Made by a program: the position numbers and the translations under genes
Assembly (NCBI RefSeq): GCF_032341995.1
Contig: NZ_CP135439.1
Span: 434,001-498,000 of the forward strand
Origin: Domibacillus sp. DTU_2020_1001157_1_SI_ALB_TIR_016
GTDB taxonomy: Bacteria; Bacillota; Bacilli; Bacillales; Domibacillaceae
DNA length: 64,000 nucleotides
Direction of reading: 5' to 3'
In this document: positions 36,027 to 44,147 of the stretch, one piece after another
Layout: each line of letters begins with the position of its first letter
How positions within the stretch are numbered: position 1 is the stretch's first letter
Notes under the pieces: model-generated
Told to the model about the DNA's origin: nothing
Databases searched by the model: none
The model's input: only the letters and a program-made list of their open reading frames with translations

Positions 36027-36857
36027 ATGCCGAAAAACTTTCTGTTTATCCTAGCTATCGTTTCAACCATTTCCATTTTGTTTGCAGGGAAGCTGCATTA
36101 CGATGAGAAGATCAAAGCGCAGGGACAGACAGCTTATGAGACCTTCAAACAGAAAGAAGATCGGCAAGCGCTGCTGGACTCTTTGAACCCCGAACGGAAT
36201 CCTGATCAATCTCTTGTTGATTACCTGTATTATAAGTCCCTCACACAAGAGCAAGTAAGGATCTCCCTGTTTGGCAGCAGTGGAACCGCTGGAATTGGAG
36301 CGAGCGGCCCGAATTATGCGCTGGGAAGCCGGCTCGAAGCCGAGATTCAGGCTTTAGGGAACGACTTTCAACACGTACACGTACATATTCACGGATTTCC
36401 CGAATACTCTACAGCCAGATTAGTGAAAGAGGCTAAAGTAAAAAGTGTCATACGTGATAAGCCCGACCTGGTTATTTTTGAAACCGCCCTGTTTCATAAT
36501 TATGACCAGCACGTACCGATGGACGAAACAAAAAAGGACATAGAGGCGATTGTTCAGTCTATACAACAACATGTACCTGAAGCGAAAATCCTTTTAACCT
36601 CGTCTAATCCCGTTTCACTGGTGTCGGAAGAAAGAACCCAAAATAACATTGGCTATACGTACAACGACTACATTCGAGCAATAACTCAACTCACTAAAGA
36701 AAAGAGCTGGGTGTACGCCAATATTCATAATGACATGGAGGCTCGTCTTGCTGCTGAGAATACAAAGCTGCCTACAATCTTAATAGAGGGTACCTACCCC
36801 AATGATGAGGGGTACTTACTATGGGCGGAAAAGCTGGTAGAGTATATGGCTCAATAG
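36027..36857 (+). CDS. SGNH/GDSL-fold exported protein, catalytic residues altered
   Basis: 276 residues from ATG 36027, 6 nt after AAAGGAG; an upstream in-frame start at 36009 lacks a site. A signal anchor covers about 4-21. The block I region reads LFGSSGTAG (82-89 area) where GDS is usual, so the Ser may be kept. The block V region near the C-terminus reads EGTYPNDEGY where the catalytic DxxHP is expected, with Tyr257 in place of His and no Asp. The fold is kept (KPDLVIFETALFHNY; ILLTSSNPVS) but the Asp-His dyad is missing. It may be a pseudoenzyme or use other residues. EPS-locus SGNH proteins often act on acyl groups of the polymer. Confidence 0.78.
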   Translation: MPKNFLFILAIVSTISILFAGKLHYDEKIKAQGQTAYETFKQKEDRQALLDSLNPERNPDQSLVDYLYYKSLTQEQVRISLFGSSGTAGIGASGPNYALGSRLEAEIQALGNDFQHVHVHIHGFPEYSTARLVKEAKVKSVIRDKPDLVIFETALFHNYDQHVPMDETKKDIEAIVQSIQQHVPEAKILLTSSNPVSLVSEERTQNNIGYTYNDYIRAITQLTKEKSWVYANIHNDMEARLAAENTKLPTILIEGTYPNDEGYLLWAEKLVEYMAQ

Positions 36858-37050
36858 CTTCCCCATTTGAGTGAATGGAGAAAGCAGCTGGGTACACTTA
36901 AATCAAAGCGTTCAAGAACCCCAAGGAATCGTTGATTGTGGTTCCTTGGACGCTGTTTGTTGATTTCTAAGTTTGTGTAAAGATAAAAGGAGGGAGCTTG
37001 ACTATGCCTGGTTTTCCTCGTAGCCTTCTTGTACGGCAAAACTGTCACAA

Positions 37051-37096
37051 TTTGTCGATAGAAAAAGGTGGCATTTTCTGGTTTTTATAGGATAAT
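37051..37096 (+). promoter_or_regulatory. Second 0A-like box promoter
   Basis: TTTGTCGAT (37051-37059, last base off consensus) and GATAAT (37091-37096), 40 bp apart start to start. It shares its design with 35945 and 38949. Confidence 0.45.
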
Positions 37097-37259
37097 AGAC
37101 TTATAAGATATCTCAGTATCAAACTAATGAATCTAGCATGCCTGCACATATTATTAGAAGCTATAGACAGGTTTTGGATTTATAAAAGTGGTTTTGGTAA
37201 CTTAACTTTAGGGCTCCTTCTCTTTAAAAAGCAATCTGTTTCATTTTTCTGCTTAACTC

Positions 37260-37288
37260 GTTCTTTATAAAGAACAATGTCATATAAT
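37260..37288 (+). promoter_or_regulatory. Perfect SinR-type palindrome overlapping a promoter
   Basis: GTTCTTTATAAAGAAC (37260-37275) is a perfect 16-bp palindrome made of two GTTCTTT half-sites, the known SinR consensus being GTTCTYT. TATAAT lies at 37283-37288, so the palindrome covers the -35 region, a repressing position. It lies upstream of the first Rok-like gene. Confidence 0.65.
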
Positions 37289-37502
37289 AAAGGTAAGTGA
37301 CAGAACAAAAAGCGGAAAGGTGGGTGTGCCGGCAGATAAAAGGGAAGAAATCAGGTGTTAAACCATTGTGCTTATCGCAGTGCGGAGTGTAACTATTTTT
37401 GGCATATTTGAAATGCGTATTTGGGTAAAAAGAATCATAGGTTTGTATACTTTTAAACGTCTAATAGAAATATATTTTTGATTCGAGAGAAGGGTAGATG
37501 CA

Positions 37503-37925
37503 ATGGTGAAAGCAGCGTTTGGAGAACGGGAAGCGATTCAAAGTCGGCTTCAGCAAATTGACCAGACAGAAAGAGAAATTAAACGGCATTTCGATCAGGA
37601 ACGAAAGCAATTGGAACTCAGACTGGCGATGATTGGGCTGCCGAATGCCAAAAAGAGAGCCGGCAGTGTAAAGGAACGGCGGCGGTCAGCGTATGTAGAC
37701 TATTTGCAGGAAGTGATTGTGGCGTATTTAAAAGAGGAGAAGCGGCCTGTCCGCGGCTTTGCGATTCAGCAGTTTGTGGAAGACCAGACCGGCCACCATA
37801 TTGGCAATATGAGCGCCTTTATGAATACGCTGATGCCAAAACACCAAGAGGTCCGCAAGCTTGGACGCGGAATGTATGTATACGAGGAAACAGTGCTGTC
37901 GCGCGTGCAGGGCCAAGTCAAGTAA
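37503..37925 (+). CDS. Rok-like DNA-binding repressor 1
   Basis: 140 residues. The N-terminal coiled coil (EREAIQSRLQQIDQTEREI) matches the oligomerisation start of Bacillus Rok (EREALRLRLEQLNEAE). The C-terminal winged-helix part (VRGFAIQQFVEDQTG, then NMSAFMNTLMP, EVRKLGRGMYVYE) matches the Rok DNA-binding end, including the NMxxFMxxL and RGxY words. The linker is shorter than in Rok, similar to sRok. Rok proteins silence AT-rich acquired DNA in B. subtilis. A paralogue follows 184 bp downstream. Regulated from a promoter with a SinR-type palindrome. Confidence 0.75.
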   Translation: MVKAAFGEREAIQSRLQQIDQTEREIKRHFDQERKQLELRLAMIGLPNAKKRAGSVKERRRSAYVDYLQEVIVAYLKEEKRPVRGFAIQQFVEDQTGHHIGNMSAFMNTLMPKHQEVRKLGRGMYVYEETVLSRVQGQVK

Positions 37926-38108
37926 TGTTTTTCAATGAAGAAAAAGCGCGCAAAATGGGTCTTTATCGTTGTGGAACAACAAAAAGAAATTTATTATTTT
38001 TTAGTAACTTAATCAGACCAAAAGTCACCCTTTTATAGTATAATATGGAATGATATGAAATATTCAAAAAGATCATCTATTATTTCCTAGGAGGGAACGG
38101 GATCCATT

Positions 38109-38501
38109 TTGAGCGGAAGATTTACGGAACAACAAGCAATTAAAACAAGACTAAGCCAAATTGATCAAGCGGAAGCACAGATGCTGGATGCACTGCAGGA
38201 AGAGCGGGACGCACTTTTAAAAAGGCTGCAAGAGCTGGAAAACAGTGAAGGCAGAGAGAAGGAGCATGCAGTAAGCCGCCGCCCGAGAGAAAATGTACAC
38301 GAGCTGCGAGAGGTGGCCGTTGCTTATTTAAAAGAACGGAAGGAACCGGTTCGTGCAGTGGAAATTCAGGAGTTTGTCGAGCTGGCTACCAGCAAGCGCA
38401 TTTCAAACATGAGCTCCTTTATGAAAGCATTAGAGCCCGAGTATGACCGCGTTGTGAGGCTGGGACGAGGCTTGTATATTTATGAATATGGAGTAAAGTA
38501 A
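38109..38501 (+). CDS. Rok-like DNA-binding repressor 2
   Basis: 130 residues from TTG 38109; AGGAGGG lies rather far upstream (about 13 nt). The layout equals that of repressor 1: coiled coil (EQQAIKTRLSQIDQAEAQM) and winged-helix end (VRAVEIQEFVELATSKRI, NMSSFMKALEP, RLGRGLYIYE). A TATAAT at 38039-38044 gives it its own promoter. A tandem pair next to an AT-rich polysaccharide island suggests local silencing, perhaps with hetero-oligomers. This is inference. Confidence 0.75.
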   Translation: MSGRFTEQQAIKTRLSQIDQAEAQMLDALQEERDALLKRLQELENSEGREKEHAVSRRPRENVHELREVAVAYLKERKEPVRAVEIQEFVELATSKRISNMSSFMKALEPEYDRVVRLGRGLYIYEYGVK

Positions 38502-38502
38502 G

Positions 38503-38533
38503 AAAAAGCCGCCTTTAAAAAGAGCGGCTTTTT
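38503..38533 (+). terminator. Terminator after Rok-like 2
   Basis: AAAAAGCCGC / GCGGCTTTTT hairpin with T-run. Confidence 0.85.
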
Positions 38534-38948
38534 CGTGTCGGGGATCAGGTGGAATGGAAACTGCCATATAAGCACTGTGAATGAATCAGTTCTATATAAA
38601 TAGTGCGGGATTGTTTTTTATAAACGGACAGAACCATTCATTTGTAAGGCAAAATACCTACCAATAAACCCTTCTTTTCCAAAAAAAGAACTGTTTATTA
38701 TTTCCTTTTTGGATATGGATCTTTGTTATGTATATTTTTTCTTTTATCCTGGGAACGGGCACTGGAAGTTCTTTTCCTGTGAAATCCTGTATGTACTGTG
38801 TATGTAGTGTATTGATTTTAGAGTGGCAGAAAACTACATTATATTAAATAAATATCATTCAAAATATAAACATTTTTTAGCGATATAGGTCGAAAGTGTA
38901 CTTTTGAGGAGGACACGAAAAAACCTTTAACGACGCGTTTTGTAGGAA
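38534..38948. other. AT-rich gap with SinR-type half-sites
   Basis: No gene seen. Single GTTCTTT-type half-sites occur at 38685-38691 (reverse) and 38768-38774 (forward), and a GTTCTATATAAATAGT near-palindrome around 38589. Upstream of the riboswitch promoter. Confidence 0.4.
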
Positions 38949-38996
38949 TTTGTCGAGCGAATATGCCTATATTTCTAGCGGTTTTTTCTTTATAAT
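38949..38996 (+). promoter_or_regulatory. Third 0A-like box promoter, driving riboswitch 2
   Basis: TTTGTCGAG (38949-38957) and TATAAT (38991-38996), 42 bp apart. Predicted transcription start about 39003, just before the c-di-GMP aptamer. The first 15 bp of the box region closely match those at 35945. Confidence 0.55.
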
Positions 38997-39017
38997 AAAG
39001 ACACTACGAACATTGTG

Positions 39018-39096
39018 CGAAAAGGCAAAATCGTTGAAAAGCGATGACGCAAAACTATAGGGGCTAAAGGGGATCTATGCCAGCCAGTTGTCGAAT
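39018..39096 (+). promoter_or_regulatory. Cyclic di-GMP-I riboswitch 2
   Basis: AATCG...CGAT hairpin, then GACGCAAAACTATAGGGGC (one A-for-G change from the usual CAAAGCTA), then GCCAGCCAGTTGTC. It shares AAAAGGCAAA at its 5' end with riboswitch 3. About 35 nt later comes the strong SD of a 42-codon gene. No terminator lies between, so translational control is likely. Confidence 0.85.
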
Positions 39097-39133
39097 ACGA
39101 TCTCAAACACTCATATAAGGGAGGGCATCTATT

Positions 39134-39262
39134 ATGCCGTTATACAGTATGAAGGAGATCTGGACGCCGCTAAAATGGGTAGGCATCAAATTCTTTAAAA
39201 CGCTGGATGATGGAAGCTACTATGTGAAAGTCGGAAGCCGTCCAAGAAAGAGAATCAGCTGA
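39134..39262 (+). CDS. Riboswitch-controlled small basic protein (42 aa)
   Basis: ATG 39134 follows AGGGAGGG with an 8-nt spacing; TGA is at 39260-39262. The product begins MPLYSMKEIWTPLKWVGIKF and ends in a basic GSRPRKRIS tail. It is aromatic and cationic with an amphipathic rather than membrane-spanning profile. No family recognised. It has its own promoter, a c-di-GMP-I aptamer and a terminator, all of which argue that it is real and that the aptamer exists for it. Confidence 0.75.
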   Translation: MPLYSMKEIWTPLKWVGIKFFKTLDDGSYYVKVGSRPRKRIS

Positions 39263-39318
39263 CCAGCAGGCGTTCATGGCAGTTAGCCTCGAAAACGTAA
39301 AATGGTCACAAAAACAAG

Positions 39319-39350
39319 AAAACCGCCCCGGCATGCAGGGCGGTTTTTTT
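39319..39350. terminator. Bidirectional terminator
   Basis: AACCGCCC / GGGCGGTT with T-runs both ways, between the 42-aa gene (+) and the chemoreceptor gene (-). Confidence 0.88.
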
Positions 39351-41403
39351 ATATTTTAAAGGTACTTGTTAAAGCCTGCAGCTCTTCGGCCATGGAAGCA
39401 AGCGATGCGGAAGACGATGAAATCTCCTGCATCGCAGCCATTTGGTCTTCGGTTGAAGAGGAGACCTGCTGGGTGCTGGCGGCCGTTTCATGTGAATGAG
39501 AGGTTACGAGGCGGATTACCTCCTGGACCTGCTCGGTGCCCGACTGAAGCTGTTTCACAGAGGCAGAGACCGCTTCGATATGGTCCGATACTTCCCGGGC
39601 CGCTCCGTGAATGCTTTGGAACGACTCACCGGAATGATGAACCGATTCGATTCCTGCCGCGACTTCGCCGATCACTCGTTTCATCGATTGAACCGAGCGG
39701 GTGATCTCAGACTGGACAGCGGCAATCAGCCCATTGATCCGGGCAGCCGATTCGGATGACTGCTCGGCTAACGTCCGCACTTCTTCGGCGACGACCGCGA
39801 AGCCTTTGCCGTGCTCGCCGGCCCGGGCTGCTTCAATCGCCGCATTCAGTGCCAGCATGTTCGTCTGGCCGGCAATCGTCGTAATAACTTCTGTGAATGT
39901 ACCGATTTCCTGGGAACGCCTGCCGAGCTCTTCAATCACCGAAGCTGTTTCATGCACGGTTTCCTGGATCGTATGCATCTGGGTCACAGCTGTTTGAATC
40001 GACGTGCTTCCTTCCTGTGACTTTGAAAGGGACTCGCCGGCACTGAGCATCATCTGCTCAGAGCGCTCGGCGATTTGCCCGACGCCGGCTGACATGCCTT
40101 CAACCATCCGCGCCATATCCTCAACGCTTTGCCGCTGTTCATCGGCAGCTGCTGCGACACTCGCAACCGTGGAGAAAATTTGTTCAGATGCGCTGCTCAT
40201 TTCCTCGGCATTGGCCGTCAGCTCCTCGGAGGAAGCGGCTACTTGCTCGGTATGCGTAGAGATCTGGGTAATCACATGGCGCAGCTGCCCGGTCATTTTG
40301 CTGAATGAAGCGGACAGGCGCCCGATTTCATCCTCACTGTGAAGAACCGTGCCTTCTATCCGTAAATCTCCTGCGGCCATTCTTTCAGATTGATCCGCCA
40401 TATCGCGGAGCGGCTTTAATGTCCATCTCACGATCCAGATGAAAACGGCAGAAAACAGTGAAGCAACTAAAAGAGTGCTGACGATCGATTGAACAATATT
40501 ATCCCTCAGCGACTGCTCTACTTCACTGAGCGTTTTTTGGGCTATAGAAGCATTGGCGAAATAAGGAACGGTATCGATTTGTGCAGACAGCACGTAAACG
40601 GCTTTTCCATTTTTCATCACAGGATAAAAAATATCCGCCCTTTGCTGGTTCACATGCATCTGCGGCTTTCCACTTTTCAGCACGGCTCCAATATTGTCGT
40701 TTTGGATGATGTCTCCTTGTTTCCAAAGCGGTTTTTCACCCTCTGCCGTATTTCCTGTTAAAACAAGCCCGTCCGGACTGAGCAGGTAAATGCCTTTTAT
40801 TCCATTTCCCTTGTGAATATAGGTTTTTAAGGATGAATCAAAAATATCGGCATTCATCGCGGCTTCGAGTACGCCGCGTCCATCCGCTCTTGGAACAATC
40901 ATAAACTTAAAGATTTCCATTGTTTCTTGCTTTAAAATAAGCGGCTCCGCAATAACCGGCGTTTTTCCGTCGAGAACCGAGCGGTACGCTTCGTTAAACG
41001 AAAATAAATTCAGCCCGAGTGAAGCTTCCTCCGTAGATTGCGTAAACACGCCCTGCCGGTTCGTCAGGTAAAGATCCGTCATGCCGGTTTGTTTGGCTAT
41101 TGCTTCAAGATCCGCGTTTGTCAGCTGGCGTGCAGTATCCATCTGCTGAAGGGTATAGGCCGCATTTAACATCGTTTTATCCACCTGTTCTTCAAGCGAA
41201 ACGAGGTGATTTGACATATTGGCCGTTAATTCGGTCAGTTCTTCCTGGACACTTTTTTGGGAGTTCTCATTCATGTGTGCAGAAGCGGCATCCATTTCCC
41301 TTTTCAAGGACCGGGACTCGATCCATTGCAGAAAACTGGAGCATGTGAGAAGTAAAACAATCAGCACAACAAGCAAACTAATCATCTTTCTTTGTACAGA
41401 CAA
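39349..41403 (-). CDS. Methyl-accepting chemotaxis protein
   Basis: 684 residues from TTG 41403 (AAGAAGG 8 nt upstream). Membrane helix 1 (about 8-27), extracellular dCache-type sensor (about 35-300; [31 protein letters not shown]), membrane helix 2 (about 305-325), HAMP ([19 protein letters not shown]) and the signalling hairpin with its conserved tip ([20 protein letters not shown]). The ligand is unknown. It faces c-di-GMP-controlled genes, which suits a motile-sessile switch region, but no regulatory link is visible. The gene is monocistronic. Confidence 0.95.
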   Translation of the reverse strand: MSVQRKMISLLVVLIVLLLTCSSFLQWIESRSLKREMDAASAHMNENSQKSVQEELTELTANMSNHLVSLEEQVDKTMLNAAYTLQQMDTARQLTNADLEAIAKQTGMTDLYLTNRQGVFTQSTEEASLGLNLFSFNEAYRSVLDGKTPVIAEPLILKQETMEIFKFMIVPRADGRGVLEAAMNADIFDSSLKTYIHKGNGIKGIYLLSPDGLVLTGNTAEGEKPLWKQGDIIQNDNIGAVLKSGKPQMHVNQQRADIFYPVMKNGKAVYVLSAQIDTVPYFANASIAQKTLSEVEQSLRDNIVQSIVSTLLVASLFSAVFIWIVRWTLKPLRDMADQSERMAAGDLRIEGTVLHSEDEIGRLSASFSKMTGQLRHVITQISTHTEQVAASSEELTANAEEMSSASEQIFSTVASVAAAADEQRQSVEDMARMVEGMSAGVGQIAERSEQMMLSAGESLSKSQEGSTSIQTAVTQMHTIQETVHETASVIEELGRRSQEIGTFTEVITTIAGQTNMLALNAAIEAARAGEHGKGFAVVAEEVRTLAEQSSESAARINGLIAAVQSEITRSVQSMKRVIGEVAAGIESVHHSGESFQSIHGAAREVSDHIEAVSASVKQLQSGTEQVQEVIRLVTSHSHETAASTQQVSSSTEDQMAAMQEISSSSASLASMAEELQALTSTFKI

Positions 41404-41616
41404 GCAGATAACCTTCTTTCTGAAAATGTATATATATAGGTAAAATGACCTGTATTTTACCTTGAAATTGAGACATGCCTTTAAAAGAATAGTTTAATTT
41501 TCCTGCTTAAGCAATACTTTCTTTCTTTTTTCTCCTTTTTTAATTCTCTTCTGGAAGACTGCTATTCTCTCAATCTGCTTATGCTATACTAGTTTCAAAA
41601 AGCAGGGAGGTTTTCC

Positions 41617-43971
41617 ATGAAAAGGGTAAGGGCAGGGCTGCTCGCACTGATGCTGCTGTTTCCGACGTGGGCGCAGGCGGCAGTTACAGATGAATTTGAT
41701 GTTTCGAATGGGGTAACGTATACCGAAATCGTAGAGGAAGGAACCGCCCCCCAGTCGGTCCGCGTAATGGAAATCGATACGACAGACCCGTACACAAAAG
41801 TTCAGGCGGGGGTGCCAAATCCGCTTAATAAGCTGGTGCAGACGTCTAAGCAGGCGCTGGCAGCAAGCGGGGAAGGGCATGAAGTGATCGGGGCGATTAA
41901 CGGTTCGTTTTTTAACCGGGAGCCGATGCCGCTTTACTTTGTCGCAATCGACAATTACCTGGTGAACAGCGGCATGATCGAAACGAGCAAGGATGAGTTT
42001 GTCAGCGAGAAAATCGCTTTTGGCATCAACAAAGAAGGAAAAGGCGAGATTGACGAGTATTCAACAACCTTTACATACACGCACAATGGCAGCACCGGAA
42101 CGATGGCAGGCCATAACGGCCAGCGCTATCCAAATACGACGATGGTGTATACACCTAACTTTTCATCCGGTGTAACGACGACGAACCCGTACGGCTATGA
42201 AGTGATTGTATCCGGGGCCGGTGACCCGTCGCTTCAGTTTGGCGGCACGTTAACGGGGAAAGTGACGGGCTTTCGTCCATATGGTCAAACGGCAGGAGCG
42301 GTGATTCCGAAGGACGGCTTTGTCCTGTCCGCGCATGGAACCGAAACAGAAGCACTCCGCAGCATGAAAATCGGTGATACCGTATCTGTATCGGTCGATG
42401 TAGATGAAAAATGGCAGGGAGCCGATTTTATGATCGGCAGCGGGCCGTTACTCGTGAAAGACGGGAAAGTGGCGCTGACGATGAACCCAAACAGCCCGAA
42501 AGCACGCGAAAGGGCGCCGCGTACGGCTGTAGCGATTGACCAAACAGGCGAAAAAGTAGCGTTTATTACCGTCGATGGACGCCAGCCGGGCTACAGCACC
42601 GGTATGAGTTTATCAGAATTTGCGTCGTACATTCAGTCACTCGGCTATGATCGGGCGCTTAATATGGACGGCGGCGGCTCTACCACGATGCTGGCGCGCG
42701 AGCCGGGTGATTTTACAGCAACGATTCAAAATAAGCCGTCTGACCCGTGGGGAGAGCGGCCGGTATCCACCTTTTTAATGGCGATTACGACTGCGCCAAA
42801 GGGTGTACCAACAACCATCAACGCCAGCCTGTCATCGGGCGCACCGCTGGCCATTGGAGAATCGGTTGATGTGAAGATTGAGTCGATCATGGATGAATAC
42901 GGCAATCCAGTTAAGATAGAGAATGTCGCGGTTACATCTGATCTTGGAACGGTATCTGGCACAACCTTTACCGCTGTTAAATCAGGTTCAGGCTTTATAT
43001 CAGTCAAAAAAGGAACGGCCGAAGTGAAGCTGCCGGTCACCGTTAAAGCGGCGCCGGAAAGTAAAGCGAGTTTGTTAGATTCATTTGAAGGCGCCAGCTG
43101 GTCGGTTCCATCTGTCAGTACGTTTTATTATGACGGCAGCCGCTCTCTGAAAGTAGATGGCACTGTTCGGCCGGTTCAGCCGATCGCACTGTCCGGCAGC
43201 CCGTCGTTTGTCAGCCTGCGTGTATACGGACAGGCGGACGGGGCGGAAGTGACCGGCACGTTCCTTGATGCAAAAGGAACCGCTCATCAAGCGTCTTTCG
43301 GAAGCGTAACATGGAACGGCTGGAAGAATGTGCGCGTACCGGTGCAGGCAGGCTGGACGAAGATGTCCGCTCTTTCCTCCTCAAAGCCGGGCGTTTACGT
43401 AGATGCACTAAAAGCAGTCTATGGCACTTCGTACAAAGAAGAATTATTCCGCGATGTGCCGGTGGACTTCCGGGCTGAAAGTGATATTGCGTCACTTGTA
43501 GACCGGGCCGTGATCAGCGGCTTTCCGAACGGCACGTTTGAACCGCAGGAAACCTTAACGCGCGTACAGGCGGCGATTATGCTGCAGCGTGCGATGAAGC
43601 TGCCGACAGATAGTGTGAAAGATCCAGGCTTTTCTGATGTGCCAAAGACGTATGCGTTTTATGGAAGTATTGCTGCTGTCACACAGGCCGGCATTATGTT
43701 TGGCCGGACAGACGGCACGTTTGACGCACAGGCAAAGCTGACACGGGCCGAAATGGCTGCGGTTTTAGCGCGGGCGCTTAAGCTTTCAGAAGCAGACCGG
43801 AATTATTTCCCGGACAATAATGCCGGCACGTTTGCGTACAACTCCGTAAATGCACTGGCTGCATCCGGCATTACGCAGGGATTCCCGGATGGCACGTTCC
43901 GGCCGGGTGAACCGATCAAGCGCGCTGATTTTAGTATCTTTTTGAACCGGGGATTAGAAAAAACAAATTAA
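41617..43971 (+). CDS. SLH-anchored phosphodiester glycosidase (NagPA-domain)
   Basis: 784 residues. Signal peptide about 1-23. The NAGPA/DUF2233 catalytic domain spans about 30-385, with VIGAINGSFF and the hallmark RALNMDGGGSTTML. A Big-type Ig domain (about 390-475) and a jelly-roll-like carbohydrate-binding region (480-615) follow, then three SLH modules (FRDVPVDFRAESDIASLVD, FSDVPKTYAFYGSIAAVTQ, FPDNNAGTFAYNSVNALAA). Enzymes of this family cleave sugar-phosphodiester bonds, so teichoic acid or phosphoglycan trimming on the wall is plausible. An extended -10 (TATGCTATACT) lies about 40 bp upstream of the ATG. Confidence 0.92.
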   Translation: MKRVRAGLLALMLLFPTWAQAAVTDEFDVSNGVTYTEIVEEGTAPQSVRVMEIDTTDPYTKVQAGVPNPLNKLVQTSKQALAASGEGHEVIGAINGSFFNREPMPLYFVAIDNYLVNSGMIETSKDEFVSEKIAFGINKEGKGEIDEYSTTFTYTHNGSTGTMAGHNGQRYPNTTMVYTPNFSSGVTTTNPYGYEVIVSGAGDPSLQFGGTLTGKVTGFRPYGQTAGAVIPKDGFVLSAHGTETEALRSMKIGDTVSVSVDVDEKWQGADFMIGSGPLLVKDGKVALTMNPNSPKARERAPRTAVAIDQTGEKVAFITVDGRQPGYSTGMSLSEFASYIQSLGYDRALNMDGGGSTTMLAREPGDFTATIQNKPSDPWGERPVSTFLMAITTAPKGVPTTINASLSSGAPLAIGESVDVKIESIMDEYGNPVKIENVAVTSDLGTVSGTTFTAVKSGSGFISVKKGTAEVKLPVTVKAAPESKASLLDSFEGASWSVPSVSTFYYDGSRSLKVDGTVRPVQPIALSGSPSFVSLRVYGQADGAEVTGTFLDAKGTAHQASFGSVTWNGWKNVRVPVQAGWTKMSALSSSKPGVYVDALKAVYGTSYKEELFRDVPVDFRAESDIASLVDRAVISGFPNGTFEPQETLTRVQAAIMLQRAMKLPTDSVKDPGFSDVPKTYAFYGSIAAVTQAGIMFGRTDGTFDAQAKLTRAEMAAVLARALKLSEADRNYFPDNNAGTFAYNSVNALAASGITQGFPDGTFRPGEPIKRADFSIFLNRGLEKTN

Positions 43972-43981
43972 CGTTGTGCTG

Positions 43982-44087
43982 GGCCGGAATCTTTTATTTT
44001 GGGCCGGTATATCGGGCGTTTAGGCCGGAAAATACTTTTTCCGGCCCAGGCGAAGCAGATTCCGGCCCAAATGTAACAATTCCGGCC
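43982..44087. repeat. Periodic GGCCGG/CCGGCC intergenic element, copy B
   Basis: Forward cores start at 43982, 44002 and 44023 (steps 20, 21). Inverted cores start at 44041, 44062 and 44082 (steps 21, 20). The centre step is 18 bp. The copy is thus a symmetrical 3+3 array between the stop of a plus-strand gene and a bidirectional terminator. Confidence 0.88.
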
Positions 44088-44106
44088 CAGGAAGCGGCTT
44101 ATCATT

Positions 44107-44145
44107 AAAAAAACGGGCTTATCCAACTGGATAAGCCCGTTTTTT
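44107..44145. terminator. Bidirectional terminator
   Basis: AAACGGGCTTATCC / GGATAAGCCCGTTT with T-runs on both sides, serving 41617-43971 (+) and the ABC permease gene (-). Confidence 0.9.
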
Positions 44146-44147
44146 CG

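Larger units (their letters stand above)
36858..37502. other. Long regulatory gap before the Rok-like genes
   Basis: 645 bp with no gene recognised. It contains a CCAAGGAA...TTCCTTGG hairpin (36921-36949) extended by AGCGT/ACGCT, the 0A-like box promoter (37051-37096) and a perfect SinR-type palindrome with -10 (37260-37288). The transcript from the latter would have a leader of about 210 nt before the first Rok-like gene. Confidence 0.6.

Noticed and set aside
36921..36949. Rho-independent terminator after the SGNH-fold gene
   Set aside because: The CCAAGGAA/TTCCTTGG hairpin is good but lacks a T-run; listed only as a hairpin.
38534..38948. Small gene between Rok-like 2 and riboswitch 2
   Set aside because: No open frame with ribosome site could be found; only half-sites resembling SinR boxes.
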